The notes below the pieces were generated by a model. The model searched no databases, was not told the origin of the DNA, and worked only from the letters and a program-made list of their open reading frames with translations. From Anoplolepis gracilipes (Eukaryota; Arthropoda; Insecta; Hymenoptera; Formicidae): a stretch of 64,000 nt of DNA. The stretch spans positions 13,283,501 to 13,347,500 of the forward strand of contig NC_132978.1 of assembly GCF_047496725.1 (NCBI RefSeq), in the 5' to 3' direction. Both the position numbers and the translations under genes were made by a program. Shown here piece by piece: positions 63,954 through 64,000 of the stretch. How positions within the stretch are numbered: position 1 is the first letter of the stretch; every line of letters starts with the position of its first letter.

Positions 63954-64000
63954 CGGTACGACTAGGGGGCCGTGGAGGCGCAGGATACTGGGGCGGCGTC
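63954..64000 (-). CDS. sty: Proposed upstream coding exon of Sprouty (partial, at window edge)
   Basis: On the minus strand the last 47 bases read in one frame TPPQYPAPPRPPSRT followed by a split glycine codon and a strong donor (CCG|GTGAGTG). The donor phase fits the acceptor of the main Sprouty exon at 38347, giving PPRPPSRT-G-GDEARV. A proline-rich PPRPP segment close to the N-terminus is also found in fly Sprouty. Both adjacent genes lie on the same strand with no coding exon between. The exon continues beyond 64000, so the start is not visible. The link is inference from phase, strand and composition. Confidence 0.6.

Overview
The window is animal nuclear DNA, most likely from a hymenopteran insect and probably an ant. 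The genes have small, phase-consistent GT-AG introns in AT-rich DNA. They sit among CpG-rich blocks, very abundant dinucleotide and trinucleotide repeats, and short non-autonomous DNA transposons. The recognisable proteins (a CYP4G cytochrome P450, a ZAD zinc-finger protein, a Sprouty) are of insect type. There are no operons, phage, CRISPR arrays or bacterial features. The species call is inference, because no rRNA or mitochondrial marker is present.

Layout. 1-5570 (+): the 3' five exons of a CYP4G P450; the first roughly 140 codons must lie left of the window. 6140-9827 (+): a complete nine-exon tetratricopeptide gene resembling axonemal TTC29. 12317-16768 (-): a complete four-exon gene for a protein of about 1102 residues with two tandem ZAD domains, a Cys4 cluster, one C2H2 finger and a very long acidic/basic low-complexity tail. 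18461-19719 (-): a small three-exon gene I do not recognise. 20073-24329 (-): a two-pore-domain (K2P, TWiK-like) potassium channel with both selectivity filters intact and an unresolved N-terminus. 26265-27758 (+): the TOR/PP2A regulator TIPRL (TIP41), with an in-frame alternative donor. 27759-36179: mostly non-coding. 36180-38347 (-): the main exon of Sprouty, an inhibitor of receptor tyrosine kinase/Ras signalling. Its upstream coding exon appears at the extreme right edge (63954-64000), so about 25.6 kb (38348-63953) is a single Sprouty intron full of microsatellites and CpG-rich blocks.

The genes do not form a pathway; this is an ordinary stretch of insect chromosome. The noteworthy content is structural: (i) the reconstruction of Sprouty across a giant intron; (ii) a tandem ZAD duplication in which both copies carry an intron at the same place; (iii) a possible alternative splice that removes a 20-residue, four-cysteine insert from TIPRL; (iv) an unrecognised small gene with good splice logic; and (v) at least eight fold-back or terminal-inverted-repeat elements, including two copies of one family, plus a perfect 54-bp-arm palindrome. 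I found no convincing evidence for a wholly new biological system.
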